From Modestobacter marinus (lineage in GTDB: Bacteria > Actinomycetota > Actinomycetes > Mycobacteriales > Geodermatophilaceae), in assembly GCF_011758655.1 (NCBI RefSeq), contig NZ_JAAMPA010000002.1, forward strand, positions 1-64,000: DNA of 64,000 nucleotides. The letters are read 5' to 3'. The position numbers and the translations under genes were made by a program. Positions 24,536 through 33,829 of the stretch are shown piece after piece (positions within the stretch are counted from its first letter, which is position 1; the number at the start of each line of letters is the position of its first letter). The notes beneath the pieces are model-generated. The model was not told the origin of the DNA and did no database searches. It saw nothing but the letters and a program-made list of their open reading frames with translations.

Positions 24536-26128
24536 ATGAAGCTGTTCCGGACCCCCGACCCCCGGGCGCCGCGCCGCCCGACCCTGATGCGGACCGGGGT
24601 CGCCGTCCTGGCCACCGGGGCGCTCACCTCGCTCGCCGCGTGCGGTGGCGGCGACGGTGGCGGCAGCACCAGCAGCCAGAGCGCCAGCGACACCCTGACC
24701 TTCGCCTACGACGCGGACGCCGCCCCCACCGGCTACGACCCGCTGGAGTACTCGCAGGGCCAGTTCACCTTCTTCAGCGCGCTGTACGACTCGCTGTTCG
24801 TGACCCAGCCCGACGGCACGGTCGCCCCCAGCCTGGTCACCGAGTTCAGCAACAACGAGGACGACACCCAGACGACGCTGACCCTGCGCGACGGCGTCAC
24901 CTTCGCCGACGGCACGGAGCTGACCGCGGAGGTCGTGAAGGCCAACCTGGACCGCCGCAACGACGCCGACCTCGAGGCCTACGGTGCACTGGCCACCGGC
25001 GGGGCCAGCGAGATCGTCGACGTGGCGACCCCGGACCCGCAGACCGTCGTCATCACCTGGGCCCAGCCGCAGGCCAGCCCGGAGAACGCCCTCACCGACA
25101 CCGCCGGCGTCATCGTCGGGCCCGAGGGCCTCGCCGACCCCGCCTCGCTGGAGACCAACCCCGACGGCTCCGGCGCGTACACGCTGAACGCGGGCGAGAC
25201 GACGCGGGCCAGCACCTACACGCTGGACAAGAACGCCGAGGCGTGGAACGCCGACGAGTGGGCCTACGACACCGTCGTGTTCAACGTGATCACCGACCCG
25301 CAGGCGCTGGCCAACGCGGTCGTCTCCGGGCAGGCCGACATCGCCACCATCCTCAAGCCGACCACGATCGACATGGTCGAGCAGCGTTCCAGCCTGGCGA
25401 AGGTCGGCGGCACGATCGTCGGCTTCCCGGTCATCGACAAGACCGGTGCCACCAACCCGGCCTTCGCCGACGAGCGGGTCCGGCAGGCGATCAGCCACGC
25501 CATCGACCGCGAGGCGATCGTCGAGCAGCTGCACCCCGGCGCCCAGCCGACGGCCCAGCTCTTCCCCGCCGACGCCGCGGGCTTCGACCCGGCGCTGAAC
25601 GAGGAGTTCGGCTACGACCCCGAGCGGGCCCGCGAGCTGCTCGCCGAGGCTGGCCTGGCCGACGGGTTCGCCTTCGACATCACCGTGCTCGGTCAGCCGA
25701 CCGAGGACCAGGTCGTCATCCAGAGCCAGCTGGCCGAGGTGGGCATCACGATGAACTTCGTGACGGCGACCTCCACCGACCAGGTGTTCGCGGCCGTGCG
25801 CACCGACCCGCTGATCTACGGGCCGATGGCGGTCGGCGGTCAGCCGGCCGGCTGGGTCGCCGGCGTGCTCTACGGCGGCTTCATGAACATGCAGGGTGCC
25901 GAGGAGCCGGAGATCGCCAGCGCCATGGGGGCCGCGCTCGGTTCCACCGGTGAGGCCAAGGAGCAGGCGCTGAGCGACCTGAACCGGGCGATCGCCGAGC
26001 ACGGCTGGTACATCCCGGTCTACGAGGACTACGCCTACACCGGCTACAACGCCGAGAAGGTGGCCGAGCCGCCCTACGCCGGGACGAACAACTACCTGGT
26101 CCTCTCCGAGGTCGAGCCGGCCGTCTGA
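24536..26128 (+). CDS. Peptide-type (family 5) ABC substrate-binding lipoprotein
   Basis: 530-residue solute-binding protein of the DppA/OppA family. The N-terminus is a lipoprotein signal with the lipobox LAAC (Cys36), followed by a Gly/Ser linker and the family core: ALYDSLFVTQPDGTVAPSLVT, LTLRDGVTFADGTELTAEVV, FADERVRQAISHAIDREAIV. Besides peptides, members of this family bind oligosaccharides, opines and plant glycosides. ATG 24536 follows AAGGAG. It opens the operon of the transporter and glycosidases, so a glycoside or oligosaccharide is the inferred cargo. A strong hairpin follows it, which would keep it at a higher level than the permeases. Confidence 0.9.
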   Translation: MKLFRTPDPRAPRRPTLMRTGVAVLATGALTSLAACGGGDGGGSTSSQSASDTLTFAYDADAAPTGYDPLEYSQGQFTFFSALYDSLFVTQPDGTVAPSLVTEFSNNEDDTQTTLTLRDGVTFADGTELTAEVVKANLDRRNDADLEAYGALATGGASEIVDVATPDPQTVVITWAQPQASPENALTDTAGVIVGPEGLADPASLETNPDGSGAYTLNAGETTRASTYTLDKNAEAWNADEWAYDTVVFNVITDPQALANAVVSGQADIATILKPTTIDMVEQRSSLAKVGGTIVGFPVIDKTGATNPAFADERVRQAISHAIDREAIVEQLHPGAQPTAQLFPADAAGFDPALNEEFGYDPERARELLAEAGLADGFAFDITVLGQPTEDQVVIQSQLAEVGITMNFVTATSTDQVFAAVRTDPLIYGPMAVGGQPAGWVAGVLYGGFMNMQGAEEPEIASAMGAALGSTGEAKEQALSDLNRAIAEHGWYIPVYEDYAYTGYNAEKVAEPPYAGTNNYLVLSEVEPAV

Positions 26129-26141
26129 GCCGCCGGACGTC

Positions 26142-26176
26142 GGCCGGTGACCGCGGGGCCTCCGCGGTCACCGGCC
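26142..26176 (+). terminator. Intra-operon hairpin after the binding-protein gene
   Basis: GGCCGGTGACCGCGG (26142-26156) pairs perfectly with CCGCGGTCACCGGCC (26162-26176), a 15-bp stem with a GGCCT loop. Such hairpins after binding-protein genes commonly cause partial termination or protect the upstream mRNA. Confidence 0.75.
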
Positions 26177-26225
26177 CCTCCCGCACCCTCCCCGCACGCG
26201 CACCCGAACGCCGAAGGACTCCCAG

Positions 26226-27167
26226 ATGCTCGCTTTCATCGCCCGGCGGCTGGCCATGGCCGTCGGCACGGTGCTCGCCGCGGTGGTCATCAGCTTCCTG
26301 CTGGTGCACGCCACCGACAGCTCCCCGGGCGCGGTCCGGCTGGGCACCAACGCGACCCCCGAGCGGATCGTGGCGGAGAACGAGGCGCTGGGCTGGAACC
26401 GCCCGCTGCCCACCCAGTTCCTGGACTACCTCGCCGACCTGGTGCGGGGCGACCTCGGCACCTCGCTGATCGACGGCCGCTCGATCGCCGCCGACCTGGC
26501 CGACCGGGTGCCCGTCACCGCCTCGATCGCCCTCTTCGCCACCGTCCTCTCCGGTGTCCTGGGTGTCTTCCTCGGGGTCACCGCGGCGGTCCGCGGCGGC
26601 CGGCTGGCCCGGGTCATCACCACCGGAAGCGGCATCGCGCTCTCCCTGCCGGTCTTCTGGGTCGGCATCCTGCTGGTCTACGTGCTGGCCCTGCAGCTCG
26701 GCTGGCTGCCCGCCACCGGGTACGTGCCGTTCTCCGCCGACCCGGTCGGCTGGTTCACCAGCCTGCTCGTCCCGGTGCTCACGCTGACCATCGGCGGGGC
26801 GGCGATCGTGGCGCGGACGGCGAACGCCGGCCTGCGGCAGGCGCTGGCCCAGGAGCACGTCCGCACGCTGCGCGCGATGGGCACCCCGGAGTGGCGGATC
26901 CGCTACGTGCACGCCCTGCGCTTCGCGAGCCTGCCGGTCGTCTCCGTGCTCGGCATCCAGTTCATCGCCCTGTTCGGCGGTTCGGTGATCATCGAGAACC
27001 TCTTCGCGCTGCCCGGGCTGGGGCAGGCCGGGCAGGCCGCGGCGGCCTCCAGCGACTTCCCCGCCCTGGTCGGCGTGGTCGTGGTGGCCACCGTCGTCGT
27101 CGTCGTCGTCAACCTGCTGCTCGACCTGGTCGTCGCGGCCCTGGACCCGAAGGTGCGTGCCGCATGA
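26226..27167 (+). CDS. ABC transporter permease, DppB/OppB type
   Basis: 313-residue inner-membrane subunit with about six helices. It begins MLAFIARRLAMAVGTVLAAVV and carries the EAA-type coupling loop EHVRTLRAMGTPEWRIRYVHALR, and the C-terminal LFGGSVIIENLFALPGLGQ of DppB-like permeases. It pairs with the DppC-like part of the next gene, whose ATG overlaps its stop by ATGA. Confidence 0.92.
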   Translation: MLAFIARRLAMAVGTVLAAVVISFLLVHATDSSPGAVRLGTNATPERIVAENEALGWNRPLPTQFLDYLADLVRGDLGTSLIDGRSIAADLADRVPVTASIALFATVLSGVLGVFLGVTAAVRGGRLARVITTGSGIALSLPVFWVGILLVYVLALQLGWLPATGYVPFSADPVGWFTSLLVPVLTLTIGGAAIVARTANAGLRQALAQEHVRTLRAMGTPEWRIRYVHALRFASLPVVSVLGIQFIALFGGSVIIENLFALPGLGQAGQAAAASSDFPALVGVVVVATVVVVVVNLLLDLVVAALDPKVRAA

Positions 27168-29188
27168 CCGCCCTCCCGTTGGACGCGGCCGGGGAGATCT
27201 CGCCGGACCCGAGCCCGCGCCCGGGGCGTCGGCTGCCCGAGGCCCTGCGCCGGCCCGGTGCGTTGCTGGCGACCGGCTGGCTGCTGTTCGTCGTCGTGGC
27301 GTCACTGACCGCCCCGCTGTGGCGGCCCTACGGCGTCGCCGAGCAGGACCTCGCCAGCCGGCTGGCGCTGCCCTCGGCGGACCACTGGCTCGGCACCGAC
27401 CCGCTGGGCCGCGACCTGCTCAGCCGGATCTTCACCGCCGGCACCGAGCCGCTGCTCTCCTCCGCGGTGACCGTGCTGGTCGCCTTCGGGATCGGCCTGC
27501 CGCTGGCGCTCATCGCGGCCGAGCGCGGGCCCCGCGTGGAGCGGGTGATCAGCCGGGTGACCGAGGTCTTCCTGGCGCTGCCGTCGACGATCCTGCTGCT
27601 CGCGGTGATCGGGGTGATCGGTGTCCGGACCTTCATCATCATGGCGATCCTGGGTGTGCTGATCTCCGCGGCGGTCTACCGCGTGATGCTCGGGGTCGCC
27701 CAGTCGGTCCGCACCCGGCTCTACGTCGACGCCGCCCGGGTCAACGGCCTGGGCTCGCTGCGGGTCAACGTCGTCCACGTGCTGCCGTCGATGGCCACCG
27801 TCATCGCCGTGCAGGCCGCCCAGCTGTACGGCATCGGGCTGCTGATCGTCGCCGGCCTGGCGTTCCTCGGCTTCGGACCCGCCGAGCCGGACCCCAGCTG
27901 GGGGTTCATGATCCAGGACGCGTCGTCCTACGTGTTCACCGCGCCGTGGCTCATGGTGCCGACGGGCCTCGTGCTGGCGCTCACCGTCATCGCCGCCAAC
28001 GAGCTGGCCGATGCCCTCGCCGGCAAGGCCTCGGGGGAGACCGCGCCGGTCCGCCGGACGCGCCGGCCGGCCGCGCGGACCGCTCCCGTCGAGACCGCCG
28101 CGGCCGACCCGGCCGCCGTCTTGGAGGTCGCGGACCTGACCGTCGCCGTGGACGACGGCCCGGAGCTGGTCACCGGTGTGTCGTTCGCGCTGCAGCCCGG
28201 GCGGGTGCTCGGCCTGGTCGGTGAGTCCGGGTGCGGGAAGACGATGACCGCCCGGTCGCTGCTCGGGCTGCTGCCCGACGGCGTCTCGGTGACCGGTGGC
28301 TCGATCCGGTTCGCCGGCCGCGACCTCGTCGGGCTGTCGGAGCGGGAGCTGGTCGCCCTCCGCGGCCGGGAGATCGCGATGATCTCCCAGGAGCCGATGG
28401 TGGCGCTGGACCCGATGTTCTCCGTCGCCTACCAGCTCACCGGCCCGATCCGCCGGTTCCGCGGGGTCGGCCGGCGGGAGGCGCGGACCATCGCCGCCCA
28501 GCTGCTGCGGCAGGTCGGCATCGTCGACGGCGAGCGGGTGCTGAAGAGCTACCCCCACCAGCTCTCCGGTGGCATGGCCCAGCGGGTGGCCATCGCGCTC
28601 GCCCTGACCGGGGAGCCGAGGGTGCTGGTCGCCGACGAGCCCACCACCGCGCTCGACGTGACCGTGCAGGCGGAGATCCTCACCCTGCTCCGGGCGCTGG
28701 TCCGCGACACCGACCTGTCGGTCGTCATCGTCAGCCACGACCTCGGGGTCGTCGCCGACCTCTGCGACGACGTCGCCGTCATGTACGCCGGGACGGTCGT
28801 CGAGTCCGGCACCGCGGCGGCCGTGCTGGACGAGCCGGCGCACCCGTACGCGCAGGCCCTGCTGGCGGCCAACCCGCACGTGCCCGACGGCGTGCCCGTG
28901 CCGGTGCGGCTGGCGTCCATCCCCGGGACCGTGCCGCCGCCGGGCTCCTGGCCGACCGGCTGCCGGTTCGCCACCCGGTGCCAGTTCGCCCAGGACCAGT
29001 GCCGGTCGCCGTTCCCCGTCCTCCCCGCCCACGCCACCGGCTCGGTGCTGTGCGTCCGCGCTGAGGAGCTCGCCCGCGAGCACCTGAGCTGGGCCGCCGA
29101 GCCCGTCGGTGCACCGCCGGAGGCGGCCGGTTCCCCGCCGGAGCCGGCCGGTGCCACGTCCGTCCCGACCGCAGGAGCACTCCGATGA
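27164..29188 (+). CDS. Fused ABC permease (DppC type) and ATPase (DppD type)
   Basis: 674 residues combining two usual subunits. Residues 1-290 form a DppC-like permease with about six helices (WLGTDPLGRDLLSRI, EAA-type loop YVDAARVNGLGSLRVNVVHVLP, GLAFLGFG). A Pro/Arg/Ala linker leads to the ATPase at about 318-620, with Walker A GESGCGKT (353-360), signature LSGGM (467-471), Walker B LVADEP, H-loop VIVSHDLGVV and the peptide-transporter C-terminal segment TGCRFATRCQFAQDQC. Such permease-ATPase fusions are common in actinobacteria. The start overlaps the upstream permease (ATGA), and the end overlaps the next ATPase (ATGA). Confidence 0.93.
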   Translation: MTALPLDAAGEISPDPSPRPGRRLPEALRRPGALLATGWLLFVVVASLTAPLWRPYGVAEQDLASRLALPSADHWLGTDPLGRDLLSRIFTAGTEPLLSSAVTVLVAFGIGLPLALIAAERGPRVERVISRVTEVFLALPSTILLLAVIGVIGVRTFIIMAILGVLISAAVYRVMLGVAQSVRTRLYVDAARVNGLGSLRVNVVHVLPSMATVIAVQAAQLYGIGLLIVAGLAFLGFGPAEPDPSWGFMIQDASSYVFTAPWLMVPTGLVLALTVIAANELADALAGKASGETAPVRRTRRPAARTAPVETAAADPAAVLEVADLTVAVDDGPELVTGVSFALQPGRVLGLVGESGCGKTMTARSLLGLLPDGVSVTGGSIRFAGRDLVGLSERELVALRGREIAMISQEPMVALDPMFSVAYQLTGPIRRFRGVGRREARTIAAQLLRQVGIVDGERVLKSYPHQLSGGMAQRVAIALALTGEPRVLVADEPTTALDVTVQAEILTLLRALVRDTDLSVVIVSHDLGVVADLCDDVAVMYAGTVVESGTAAAVLDEPAHPYAQALLAANPHVPDGVPVPVRLASIPGTVPPPGSWPTGCRFATRCQFAQDQCRSPFPVLPAHATGSVLCVRAEELAREHLSWAAEPVGAPPEAAGSPPEPAGATSVPTAGALR

Positions 29189-30231
29189 CCGCACTCGCCC
29201 ACGCCGCCTCCGGGGCCGGCGCGGTGCAGCAGACGCCGGCGCTCCGGGTCCGCGACCTGGTCGTCCGGTACGGCTCCGGGCGCAGGGCGAAGAGCACCCC
29301 GCCGGCGGTGGACGGCGTCAGCTTCGACATCGCCCCCGGCGAGACGCTCGGTCTGGTCGGCGAGTCCGGGTCGGGCAAGTCGACGATCGGCAAGGCCGTT
29401 CTCGGCCTGCAGCGGCCGACCGCCGGCACGGTGGAGGTCGCCGGGCAGGACGTCACCGCGATGTCGCTGAAGCAGCGCAGCCGCCAGGTGGCCGACCTGC
29501 GGGTGGTCTTCCAGGACCCGTACTCCTCGCTGAACCCGGCGCGCACCATCGGCCAGACGCTGGTGGAGCCGCTGCGCCTCATGGGCGTGAAGGGCCCGGA
29601 GGCGCTGCAGCGGGCCCGGGCGGGACTGGAGTCCGTCGGCCTGCCCGCCGACGCGGCCGACCGCACCCCTGCCCAGTTCTCCGGTGGGCAGCGGCAGCGC
29701 ATCGCCATCGCCCGGGCACTGGTCTGCGACCCGAAGGTCGTCGTCCTCGACGAGCCGGTGTCCGCCCTCGACCTCTCCACGCAGGCGCAGGTGCTCAACC
29801 TGCTGGCCGACCTGCGCGACCAGCGCGGCCTGTCGTTCCTGTTCATCGCCCACGACCTCGGGGTGGTGCGGTTCCTGTCCCAGCGCACCGTCGTCCTGTA
29901 CCGCGGTCAGGTGATGGAGACCGGCCCGGCCGAGGCGGTCGCCGAGCAGCCGCGGCACCCGTACACCCTCGCGCTGACCGCAGCGGCCCCGGTGCCCCGC
30001 CCCGCCGAGCAGGCCGCCCGCCGCGCGGCCCGGGAGTCCGCCGGCTTCGGAACGGCCGGGGCGGCCTCGCCGTCGGCGACGGGCTGCCCGTTCGTGCCGC
30101 GCTGCCCGCTGTCCACCGACGTCTGCATCGAGCAGCGCCCGCCGCTGCGGCTGGTCGACACCGACCTCACCGCCTGCCACCACGCCGAGCGGTCGGCCGA
30201 CCTCGGTGCCCCGCTGCACCGCGGCCGCTGA
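29185..30231 (+). CDS. ABC transporter ATPase, DppF/OppF type
   Basis: 348-residue nucleotide-binding subunit. Walker A is GESGSGKST, the signature is FSGGQRQRIAIARAL, Walker B is VVVLDEPVSALD, and the C-terminal Oligo_HPY region reads TGCPFVPRCPLSTDVC. It completes a five-domain importer (binding protein, two permeases, two ATPases). It is coupled to the fusion gene by ATGA and followed by 32 bp before the GH78 gene. Confidence 0.93.
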   Translation: MTALAHAASGAGAVQQTPALRVRDLVVRYGSGRRAKSTPPAVDGVSFDIAPGETLGLVGESGSGKSTIGKAVLGLQRPTAGTVEVAGQDVTAMSLKQRSRQVADLRVVFQDPYSSLNPARTIGQTLVEPLRLMGVKGPEALQRARAGLESVGLPADAADRTPAQFSGGQRQRIAIARALVCDPKVVVLDEPVSALDLSTQAQVLNLLADLRDQRGLSFLFIAHDLGVVRFLSQRTVVLYRGQVMETGPAEAVAEQPRHPYTLALTAAAPVPRPAEQAARRAARESAGFGTAGAASPSATGCPFVPRCPLSTDVCIEQRPPLRLVDTDLTACHHAERSADLGAPLHRGR

Positions 30232-30263
30232 ACCGCCCGCCCACCACGTCCGACAGGAGAGGC

Positions 30264-32906
30264 ATGTCTGCGCCGCACGGCCTGCGGGTGGAGCACCTGG
30301 ACGAACCGCTGGGCCTCTGCACCACCACGCCCCGGCTGTCCTGGCAGCTGCCGGCCGGTGCCCGGGAACAGCGGGCGTCCCGGCTCACCGCGGACACCGG
30401 CTGGGACACCGGCTGGGTGGAGGGCGACCGCAGCCTGCTCGTGCCCTACGCCGGCCCGCCGCTGTCCTCCGGGCAGCGGGTGCAGTGGCAGGTGCAGGTC
30501 CGCACCGACCTGGGGGAGAGCGCGCCGTCCGCGCCCGGCTGGTTCGAGACCGGGCTGCTGTGGGCCGAGGACTGGCAGGCGGCGTGGGTGGAACCGGGGG
30601 AGCTGCCCGCCGGCCCGCCCGGGGAGCGGCCCGCCGCGCTGCTGCGGTACGAGTTCGACGTCGACCGGCCGGTGGTGGCCGCCCGGCTGCACGCCACCGC
30701 CCAGGGGCTGTACGAGGCCTTCCTCAACGGCACGCGCGCCGGTGACGCCGAGCTGACGCCCGGCTCGACCCAGTACGACGTGCGTCTGCAGGTGCACACG
30801 GCCGACGTCACGCACCTCCTCCGGCCCGGCCGCAACGCACTGGCCGTGGTGCTGGCCGACGGCTGGTTCCGCGGGCAGATCGGCATCCTCCGCGCCGCCG
30901 ACCAGTGGGGCGACCGGCTCGCGCTGCTCGCCCAGCTGCACCTGGTGCACGACGACGGGAGCGTGACCGTCCTCGGCACCGGGCCGGGCTGGCGCAGCGC
31001 GGAGGGCCACGTGGTGGCTGCCGACCTGATCGCCGGCGAGCGGGTCGACCTGCGCCGGCTGCCGCGCGGGTGGGACGTCCCGGGGTTCGACGACGCCGGC
31101 TGGGCGCCGGTGGGCGTCGTCCACCACGGGTACGCCGGCCTCGTCGACTCCCCGGCGCCGCCGGTGCGCCGGGTCCAGGAGCTCACCCCGCTGTCGGTCA
31201 CCCGGCTGCCCACCGGCGACCATCTCGTGGACCTGGGGCAGAACATCAACGGCTGGGTGCGGCTGACCGACCTGGGGCCGGCGAACACGACCCTCACGCT
31301 GACCCACGGCGAGGCGCTCGGCCCGGACGGCGACCTCACCACCGACCACCTCCGCCCCGCCGTGCCGTTCCTGCCCGCACCGCTGCCGGCCGGTCAGGTC
31401 GACCAGGTGGTGTCGGCCGGCGTGCCGGGAGAGGTGTTCGAACCCCGGCGGACGACGCACGGCTTCCGGTACGTGCGGGTCGAGGGCCACCCCGGCGACC
31501 TCACCGTCGACGACGTGCGCGGCATCGTGGTGCACACCGACCTGCGGCGCACCGGATGGTTCAGCTGCAGCGACGAGCGGCTGGACCGGCTGCACGAGGC
31601 GGCGGTGTGGAGCTTCCGGGGCAACGCCTGCGACGTCCCGACCGACTGCCCGCACCGGGAGCGGGCCGGCTGGACCGGCGACTGGCAGCTGTTCGTGCCG
31701 ACCGCCGCCTTCCTCTACGACGTGGCCGGGTTCTCCGCCAAGTGGCTGCGCGACGTGGCCGCCGACCAGTGGCCCGACGGCACGGTCGCCAACATCAGCC
31801 CGTCGTCGCGCAGCGAGGGGCGGGACAGCCCGGTCGCCGGGATGAACGGCTCGGCGGGCTGGGGCGACGCGGCGGTCATCGTGCCCTGGGAGCTCCACCG
31901 GGCCTACGGCGACGAGCAGATGCTGGCCGAGCTCTGGCCGACGATGGTCGGCTGGCTGGACCGGGCCGAGCGGATGGCCCGTGACCACCGGCACCCGCAG
32001 CGGGCCGCCCGTCGGCCCGAGCCCGCACCGCACGAGCGGTTCCTCTGGGACACCGGCTTCCACTGGGGCGAGTGGCTGGTGCCCGGTGAGGAGATCGACG
32101 ACTTCGGCGCGTTCGTCGCCGCGGACAAGGGCGAGGTGGCCACCGCCTACCTCGCGCACAGCGCCACGCTGATGAGCCGGATCGCCGCCGTCCTCGGCCG
32201 CACGACGGACGCCGACCGCTACGCCCGGCTGGCCGCCGGCGCACGGGCCGCCTGGCAGGCGGAGTACCTGGACGACGCGGGGCGGCTGACCTGCGACACC
32301 CAGGCCGACCACGTCCGGGCGCTCGCCTTCGACCTGGTGCCCGCCGAGGTGCGGCCGGCGGTCGCTGAGCGACTGGTCGAACTCGTCCGCAAGGCCGACA
32401 CCCACCTGGGCACCGGGTTCCTCGCCACCCCCTACCTGCTGCCGGTGCTCGCCGACGCCGGGCACCTGGACGTCGCCTACGAGCTGCTCCTCTCCGACAC
32501 CGAGCCGTCGTGGCTGACGATGATCGACCGCGGCGCGACGACGACGTGGGAGCGCTGGGACGGCGTGGACGCCGACGGCGTGCCGCACGAGTCGCTGAAC
32601 CACTACAGCAAGGGCGCGGTCGTCTCCTTCCTGCACCGGTACACCGCCGGGATCGAGCCGCTGGAGCCGGCGTACCGGCGGTTCCGGGTCCGCCCCCGGC
32701 CCGGTGGTGGGCTGACCTCGGCCGAGGCCGCGCACGAGTCGCCGTACGGCCGGATCGAGTCGGCCTGGCGGATCGCCGACGGCGCGTTCTCGCTCCGGGT
32801 GCTGGTCCCCGCGGGCACCGAGGCGACCGTCGTCCTGCCCGACGGCACCACCCATCCCGCCGGCCCCGGTCGGCACACGTTCACGACGACGGAGAGCGCC
32901 CGATGA
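30264..32906 (+). CDS. GH78 alpha-L-rhamnosidase (first copy)
   Basis: 880-residue cytoplasmic rhamnosidase that releases terminal alpha-L-rhamnose, for example from rutinosides and neohesperidosides. It has the N-terminal Ig-like domain (PRLSWQLPAGAREQ), the rhamnosidase-N domain (ARLHATAQGLYEAFLNGTRAGDAEL, ADGWFRGQIG), and the alpha/alpha barrel with VPTDCPHRERAGWTGDWQ, where the catalytic Glu and Asp reside, and GWGDAAVIVPWELH. It ends with a beta-sheet domain (ESPYGRIESAWR). No signal peptide is present. ATG 30264 has AGGAGAGGC; the frame is open far upstream into the ATPase gene but only in shadow sequence. The esterase follows with ATGA overlap. Confidence 0.93.
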   Translation: MSAPHGLRVEHLDEPLGLCTTTPRLSWQLPAGAREQRASRLTADTGWDTGWVEGDRSLLVPYAGPPLSSGQRVQWQVQVRTDLGESAPSAPGWFETGLLWAEDWQAAWVEPGELPAGPPGERPAALLRYEFDVDRPVVAARLHATAQGLYEAFLNGTRAGDAELTPGSTQYDVRLQVHTADVTHLLRPGRNALAVVLADGWFRGQIGILRAADQWGDRLALLAQLHLVHDDGSVTVLGTGPGWRSAEGHVVAADLIAGERVDLRRLPRGWDVPGFDDAGWAPVGVVHHGYAGLVDSPAPPVRRVQELTPLSVTRLPTGDHLVDLGQNINGWVRLTDLGPANTTLTLTHGEALGPDGDLTTDHLRPAVPFLPAPLPAGQVDQVVSAGVPGEVFEPRRTTHGFRYVRVEGHPGDLTVDDVRGIVVHTDLRRTGWFSCSDERLDRLHEAAVWSFRGNACDVPTDCPHRERAGWTGDWQLFVPTAAFLYDVAGFSAKWLRDVAADQWPDGTVANISPSSRSEGRDSPVAGMNGSAGWGDAAVIVPWELHRAYGDEQMLAELWPTMVGWLDRAERMARDHRHPQRAARRPEPAPHERFLWDTGFHWGEWLVPGEEIDDFGAFVAADKGEVATAYLAHSATLMSRIAAVLGRTTDADRYARLAAGARAAWQAEYLDDAGRLTCDTQADHVRALAFDLVPAEVRPAVAERLVELVRKADTHLGTGFLATPYLLPVLADAGHLDVAYELLLSDTEPSWLTMIDRGATTTWERWDGVDADGVPHESLNHYSKGAVVSFLHRYTAGIEPLEPAYRRFRVRPRPGGGLTSAEAAHESPYGRIESAWRIADGAFSLRVLVPAGTEATVVLPDGTTHPAGPGRHTFTTTESAR

Positions 32907-33829
32907 CCACCACCGACACCCCCGAGTGGGCAGGCCCGGCACACTTCCTGCCGCCGCACGAGCCGATCCGGCGCGCTGACGGCGCCCGGCACTTCTCCGG
33001 CCTGACCTACGCCGTCGCCTTCGGCTACCGGCCGCTGCAGCTCGACGTCTGGGTGCCCGACACCCCGGCGCCGGCACCGCTGGTGGTCTACGTGCACGGC
33101 GGCGGCTGGATGATGGGCGACCGGCGGTACCTGCCCGAGACGCTCCGGCCGGGGGCGCTGTTCGACGCCTTCCTCGAGGCCGGCCTCGCGGTCGCGACCA
33201 TCGACTACCGGCACGCCCACGAGGCCGCGTTCCCCGCCCAGCTGCACGACGCGAAGGCCGCCGTCCGCTACCTGCGCGCGCACGCCGACGTCCTCGGGGT
33301 CGACACCACCCGGATCGGGGCGATGGGCGAGTCGGCCGGTGGGCACCTGGCCGCGCTGCTCGGGCTCACCGCGCACCGCACCGACCTGGAGGGGCATCAC
33401 GGGGTCACCGGACCCTCCAGCGCGGTCGACGTGGTCGTCGACTGGTACGGCGTGGCCGACCTGGACACCATGCCGCGCCAGGCGCCGCCGCCGGAGGTCG
33501 CTGCGCTGCTGCCGGTGGAGATGCAGGTGCCGCCGGAGGACCAGCTCATCGAGGGGCTGGACGGGCAGCTCCGGGACGACGCCAGCCCGATCACCCACGT
33601 CACCGAGCAGGCCCCGCCGTTCCTGCTGGTGCACGGCACCGGGGACTGGCTGGTGCCCTACACGCAGAGCGAGCAGCTGCACGCGGCCCTGACCGGTGTG
33701 GGCGTGGACTCCCGGTTGGTGCCGGTCGAGGGCGCCGAGCACATCTTCCTGGGGCACGGCGACGTCGACGGCCTGATCGACCTCTCCGTCTCGTACCTGG
33801 CCGACTCCCTCCTGGAGCACCGGCCATGA
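32903..33829 (+). CDS. Alpha/beta hydrolase (esterase), paralogue of the 19.7-kb gene
   Basis: 308-residue cytoplasmic esterase with HGGGWMMGD (oxyanion hole), GESAGGHLAALLGL (nucleophile elbow), Asp in VHGTGDWLVPY and His in GAEHIFLG. It resembles the esterase at 19664-20575 across the whole length. It is translationally coupled to both flanking GH78 genes (ATGA at each end), so it is probably needed with rhamnosidases, for example to remove acetyl or acyl groups on rhamnose or phenolic acyl groups on glycosides. Confidence 0.88.
   Translation: MTTTDTPEWAGPAHFLPPHEPIRRADGARHFSGLTYAVAFGYRPLQLDVWVPDTPAPAPLVVYVHGGGWMMGDRRYLPETLRPGALFDAFLEAGLAVATIDYRHAHEAAFPAQLHDAKAAVRYLRAHADVLGVDTTRIGAMGESAGGHLAALLGLTAHRTDLEGHHGVTGPSSAVDVVVDWYGVADLDTMPRQAPPPEVAALLPVEMQVPPEDQLIEGLDGQLRDDASPITHVTEQAPPFLLVHGTGDWLVPYTQSEQLHAALTGVGVDSRLVPVEGAEHIFLGHGDVDGLIDLSVSYLADSLLEHRP

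Noticed and set aside
29907-33077. A minus-strand open frame of more than 1000 codons
   Set aside because: It spans several plus-strand genes with clear catalytic motifs and has shadow composition.
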